This document shows, in pieces, positions 60,649 to 64,000 of a stretch of DNA of 64,000 bases. The DNA lies in NCBI RefSeq assembly GCF_001427785.1, contig NZ_LMHM01000018.1, positions 385,309 through 449,308 on the forward strand, read 5' to 3'. The stretch's first letter is position 1, and each line of letters opens with the position of its first letter. A program made the position numbers and the translations under genes. Source of the stretch: Lysobacter sp. Root690. Its GTDB lineage: Bacteria > Pseudomonadota > Gammaproteobacteria > Xanthomonadales > Xanthomonadaceae. The notes under the pieces are model-generated. The model did not search any database, had not been told where the DNA came from, and was given only the letters and a program-made list of their open reading frames with translations.

Positions 60649-63600
60649 CTATAGCGCTTCCTCTCCGAGCTTGCCACCCTGAGCTGGCTTTCGATATGGC
60701 TCTTACACGGCGGGCATTGTCCTTCACTAGTAGCTTCGAGCTTTTTCAGACAGGATGCACCGATTTTGTATGCCCTGCACTCAGTCTCAGCATTAGCTAT
60801 AATAAAAGCATCGTAAGCGAAATCTACCGGATATGGCGCAGCACCCTTTGGGCGATTTTTACATACGCTACCGAATTTAGCCTGCAAAAAACGTCTATGT
60901 TCGTTTTCGTGTAATTGCGTACACTGCCGCCCACATGTGTTGTCGCAGTTTGAAACGACGAGACCACCCTTGCCATCACAATATGTCAAACCATAGTTAC
61001 CACCACAATTGGCCGTTGGAAAAACAACCTCCAACCCTAAAGGATCCACCCATAGCACCGGGTTTGAAATGGCATAAGCGTAGGTACTGACACCACCTCT
61101 CAATCCGATAGGATCACTCTGGATATAACGACCGCCAGCTGACTCATAGTCACGATAATAGTTGTAACTTAGGCGACTTAACGAATCGTATCGCTGCCCC
61201 GGAAGCCGCATATCGAGCACAAGTGCAATGCCGTCCAAATCCGGATCTTGATTCGGCGCACTGTCGCCAAACGCCTCGCCCTTCAAATCCCAGCTCCAGA
61301 CCGCCACATTCCGAACCGGATCGATCACCATCCGCGGTGTACCCAAGTGATCGGGTTCGATGTAGTGCAGCGCCTGCTGCGCGCCGTTACCGGCCCACAG
61401 GCCAACCGGCAGATCATCCATCCAGATCGCCTGCTGGATCACATTGCCATTGTCGTCGTACTCGCCCAACCACTGGCCAAATTCGCTATAGACCACATGG
61501 CGATCATTGGCAGCGGTGTACTTACGAACCTGCTCGCCCTTGCCGTTATATACATAGGTTTGAATCAGGGTCGCACCCTGCTTGAGTTCGCTGCTACGGC
61601 CAGCGTCGCTGTAAATGAAGCTGTTCACACCGATCTGGATGGAATTGCCGCTGGCGTCATAGGTCCGCGGACTGTCCGGACCGGCCTGTGTCAGGCGGTG
61701 GCTGTCGGTCGGGTAGGTATAAGTCTTGCTGCCGCTTGCCGTAGTTATGCTCTGGCGGTTACCGGTGGCGTCATAGGTATACGCCTCGATCGCCGTATTG
61801 GTCGGCCCATCGCGCAACGCGGTCAAACGATTTAGTGCGTCGTAGCCGAAGGTCAACCACGTATTGGTCGCGCCAGCGGGCGTGAGCTTGTCGATATTGC
61901 CGACCGCATCGAAGCCAAAACCGACCGACAGACCGCCGGCGGACGGATCGACGACGGCCGAGGTGCGGTAATCCAGATCGACCGGCCGCGCGAAAGTACG
62001 GCCGTTGCCGTAGGTCCAACCCGCGGTCGGGCCGAACGGGTGATACGTGGCCTGGCTCAGCAGCACTTCGGTCGTCGCGCCCGCAACCGCGCGCTTGGTG
62101 TCGATCTGGCTGATGCGACCCTGCGCGTCGCGCTGATAGGTCACGACCGCGCCGTCGGGATAAGTCAGGCTGCTCAACTGCCCCGCCAGCGTGTACGCAT
62201 AGCGCACCACGAACACTTTGCCGTTGGTGGTCTGCACCTTGCGGACCGTGCGGCCGAAGCGGTCGTAGCAGTACTGGGTGCTGCCGCTCGCATCGGTGAT
62301 CAGCGACAAGCGGCCCTTGGCGAAGGTCTCGCCCGCGGCGCAAACGGTGGGCACGGCGTCGTACTCGTAACCCACGTTGAGGCTGGTGGTCGGGTACGCG
62401 ACCGCGATCGGCCGATTGAGCGCGTCGTAGCTGTAGGTGCGCGTGATGTTGCGCGCGTCGGTTTCGGTCTTGCGATTGCCGGCGCTGTCGTAGGTATAGG
62501 TCGACACGCCGGTATCGGGACTGGTCAGCTGCACCTGATCGCCGAAGCCGTTGTAGGCATACGTGGTGTCGAGATTCTTCGGATCGGTGACCTTGGTCAG
62601 GCGATCCAGCGCGTCGTACTTGAACTCGGTCTTGGCGTTGATGCCGCCGACGTCCTGCAATGTCTTGGCCAGGCGATTGAGCGGATCGTAATCGTTGTCG
62701 ACCTTGCGGCCCAAGGCGTCGGTGGTGACATCGCCATTGCCGCTGGCGTCGTAGGTGAAGCCGGTCGGGTGATCGTAGGCCGTCTTGGCGGTTTTCAGCT
62801 GACCGAGCTGGTTGTAGATCCGCGACAGCGTGCGCTTCAACGCGCCATTGCTGTCGCGGGTGTCTTCCTTGGTCCGCGCGCCGGCGGCGTCGAGCGTGTA
62901 GTGGATGCGGTTGCCGACGTTGTCGTAGATATCGGTCAGACGGTGCGCCGCGTCGTACTCGTAGCGGATGAAGGCGCCGTCGGGCTGGATGACTTTCTTG
63001 ACCTGTCCGATGAGGTCGTACTCATAGCGGATGATCACGTCATCGGTTTCGGAACCGGCGTCGGGGCCGCGCATCTTCGTGCTGGCCAACCAGCCGCGCG
63101 GCAGGTACTCCATATCGGTGACGACACCGTTGGCGTCCTTGCTGGAAAGCAGACGGCCGCTGTAGTCGTAGCGCAGGAACTCGGTAACGTGTCCCAGCGA
63201 GTTGGTGATCTTCCACAGATCGCCTTTGCGGTAGGCACATGTGGCCGGCGACGTGGCGCAGGTGGCGTCATCGCTGGCGTAATAGGTGTAGCTGGCGATG
63301 TCGTTCACATCGGCGCGAGGGCCGTCGACCGATTTGATCGAGCCCACGACCGGGCAGATGCCGGCCGTCACGTCGCTGGGATCGCAGTACGCGGTGGTTA
63401 CGGTTCGCTCGGCCGCGGTGGCTGGATCGACCTGGGTCGATGTCAGGGCCTGACCGCGACCGTTGTAGGTCCACTTCGACTTGGCTACCAACGCATTGGT
63501 GTTGTCCAGAATGCGTCGCTCGCTCGGCAGCGAATAGGACGGAACCCAATCCGTCTGCGTGGTACGGGTAAACGCCGTTACGTTGCCATTTCCAGAAGCC

Positions 63601-64000
63601 AGCCCGGTCTTACGAGTTAGCTCGTGAAAATGATCGTAGGTGTACTGGGTCCGCATGCCACGTGCGTCCTCGCTCCATTGCCGACGGTTGCCGCTATAGA
63701 ACGCCGTATCGGTTCCGGCCACGGAGCCGTCGGTGACGGACATCGCGACCTTGGTCGGCTGACGAAAAATCTCCGTGGAGAAGGTATAGGCCTTGGTCGA
63801 TCCCGTCGGCAGCGTCACCGTGGTTCCACCCGAAGCACCATAAGTTAGCGTGACTTTGCCAGCGCCATCCGCGTGATCGCTGACCACGACACGGCCGAAT
63901 TCGTCGTAATCGTAGGTCGCGTAGCGCTGCCCGTTCTCGTCGATGACGCCGGTCAGATGATGGCTGAAGTTGACTGGATTGCATCCCGGCACCGTGGTGC
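60627..64000 (-). CDS. Rhs-repeat polymorphic toxin with HExxH metallopeptidase-like tip (5' end outside window)
   Basis: At least 1124 residues are present; the N-terminus lies beyond the window edge. The bulk is YD/Rhs repeats (YDYDEFGRVV, YTYDHFHELTRKTG, RYDYSGRLLSSKD, KYDALDRLTKVTD), which form the encapsulating shell. The core ends with the usual Rhs boundary RYIQSDPIGLRGG...NPVLWVDPLGL at about 61031-61120. The 134 residues after DPLGL are AT-richer and cysteine-rich (about 13 Cys). They contain QLHENEHRRFLQ (HENEH at 60897-60911, matching HExxH), with a possible third ligand Glu in ETECRAY. Tips of this kind are replaceable toxin domains. The overlapping lipoprotein gene is the likely antidote. 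Confidence 0.88.
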   Translation of the reverse strand, partial: TTVPGCNPVNFSHHLTGVIDENGQRYATYDYDEFGRVVVSDHADGAGKVTLTYGASGGTTVTLPTGSTKAYTFSTEIFRQPTKVAMSVTDGSVAGTDTAFYSGNRRQWSEDARGMRTQYTYDHFHELTRKTGLASGNGNVTAFTRTTQTDWVPSYSLPSERRILDNTNALVAKSKWTYNGRGQALTSTQVDPATAAERTVTTAYCDPSDVTAGICPVVGSIKSVDGPRADVNDIASYTYYASDDATCATSPATCAYRKGDLWKITNSLGHVTEFLRYDYSGRLLSSKDANGVVTDMEYLPRGWLASTKMRGPDAGSETDDVIIRYEYDLIGQVKKVIQPDGAFIRYEYDAAHRLTDIYDNVGNRIHYTLDAAGARTKEDTRDSNGALKRTLSRIYNQLGQLKTAKTAYDHPTGFTYDASGNGDVTTDALGRKVDNDYDPLNRLAKTLQDVGGINAKTEFKYDALDRLTKVTDPKNLDTTYAYNGFGDQVQLTSPDTGVSTYTYDSAGNRKTETDARNITRTYSYDALNRPIAVAYPTTSLNVGYEYDAVPTVCAAGETFAKGRLSLITDASGSTQYCYDRFGRTVRKVQTTNGKVFVVRYAYTLAGQLSSLTYPDGAVVTYQRDAQGRISQIDTKRAVAGATTEVLLSQATYHPFGPTAGWTYGNGRTFARPVDLDYRTSAVVDPSAGGLSVGFGFDAVGNIDKLTPAGATNTWLTFGYDALNRLTALRDGPTNTAIEAYTYDATGNRQSITTASGSKTYTYPTDSHRLTQAGPDSPRTYDASGNSIQIGVNSFIYSDAGRSSELKQGATLIQTYVYNGKGEQVRKYTAANDRHVVYSEFGQWLGEYDDNGNVIQQAIWMDDLPVGLWAGNGAQQALHYIEPDHLGTPRMVIDPVRNVAVWSWDLKGEAFGDSAPNQDPDLDGIALVLDMRLPGQRYDSLSRLSYNYYRDYESAGGRYIQSDPIGLRGGVSTYAYAISNPVLWVDPLGLEVVFPTANCGGNYGLTYCDGKGGLVVSNCDNTCGRQCTQLHENEHRRFLQAKFGSVCKNRPKGAAPYPVDFAYDAFIIANAETECRAYKIGASCLKKLEATSEGQCPPCKSHIESQLRVASSERKRYRCDAYGW

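Overview
The window is high-GC DNA whose conserved gene order fits a gammaproteobacterium of the Xanthomonadaceae, most like Lysobacter. The support is the rpoN-hpf-ptsN-hprK-rapZ-EIIA-HPr-EI-mgtE block, the kdsD-kdsC-lptCAB block, many TGATG/ATGA-coupled starts, and Xanthomonad-type intergenic repeats. These repeats are the gggaatcggg family, the ccctctcccgcaagcgggaga family and the gtcatccccgcgaaggcgggg inverted repeat. This assignment is inference from gene order and sequence style; no rRNA or tRNA is visible.

Layout. At 0.3-4.95 kb a leftward hda / AI-2E-type permease / DUF2066 operon diverges from purM. At 4.95-23.3 kb an accessory block separates purM from purN. It holds three tandem paralogous small membrane proteins, small DUF4259-type and unknown proteins, a phosphonate-type regulon and a TPR-PAS membrane sensor. 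The regulon consists of a phosphonatase-like hydrolase, a DUF5690 transporter, an FAD oxidoreductase, a secreted phosphodiesterase fused to hemopexin repeats, a GntR/UTRA regulator, a lone PhnM and a TonB receptor. An identical 11-base site, ACTAGACAGGT, lies 84-97 bases upstream of three of its transcription units, always in the same orientation. At 23.3-25.6 kb are purN and two coupled DUF3108 proteins.

The core continues with murA-ibaG (leftward), kdsD-kdsC-lptC-lptA-lptB-rpoN-hpf-ptsN (LPS precursor synthesis and transport, sigma-54, ribosome hibernation, EIIA-Ntr), a three-unit 227-bp repeat array, and hprK-rapZ. Further on come small secreted EF-hand and Pro-rich lipoproteins and the regulatory PTS genes (EIIA-Man type, HPr, EI). 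No sugar permease is present, so the PTS here looks regulatory. Then follow a secreted DUF5648 protein, mgtE, several lipoprotein and hydrolase genes, pyrB-ruvX-yqgE, tag with a histone-H1-like tail, and a DUF4153 membrane protein. A compact leftward ATP-grasp / GNAT / Rieske oxygenase operon could make a small metabolite.

The right end (56.2-64 kb) is the most unusual part. An Rhs protein, truncated by the window edge, runs leftward and ends in an AT-richer cysteine-rich tip carrying HENEH, an HExxH zinc-metallopeptidase motif. A small lipoprotein gene overlaps its end and is the likely cognate immunity gene. Downstream on the same strand are five more small genes: three lipoproteins, one membrane protein and one acidic soluble protein. 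Six copies of a 40-45 bp palindromic element (core GTGGACTTTTCGAAAGTCCAC) punctuate them. The segment is bracketed by a beta-rich 307-residue protein gene and a displaced duplicate of that gene's 3' end. I read it as a polymorphic-toxin locus with an array of orphan immunity cassettes and a repeated palindrome at their boundaries.
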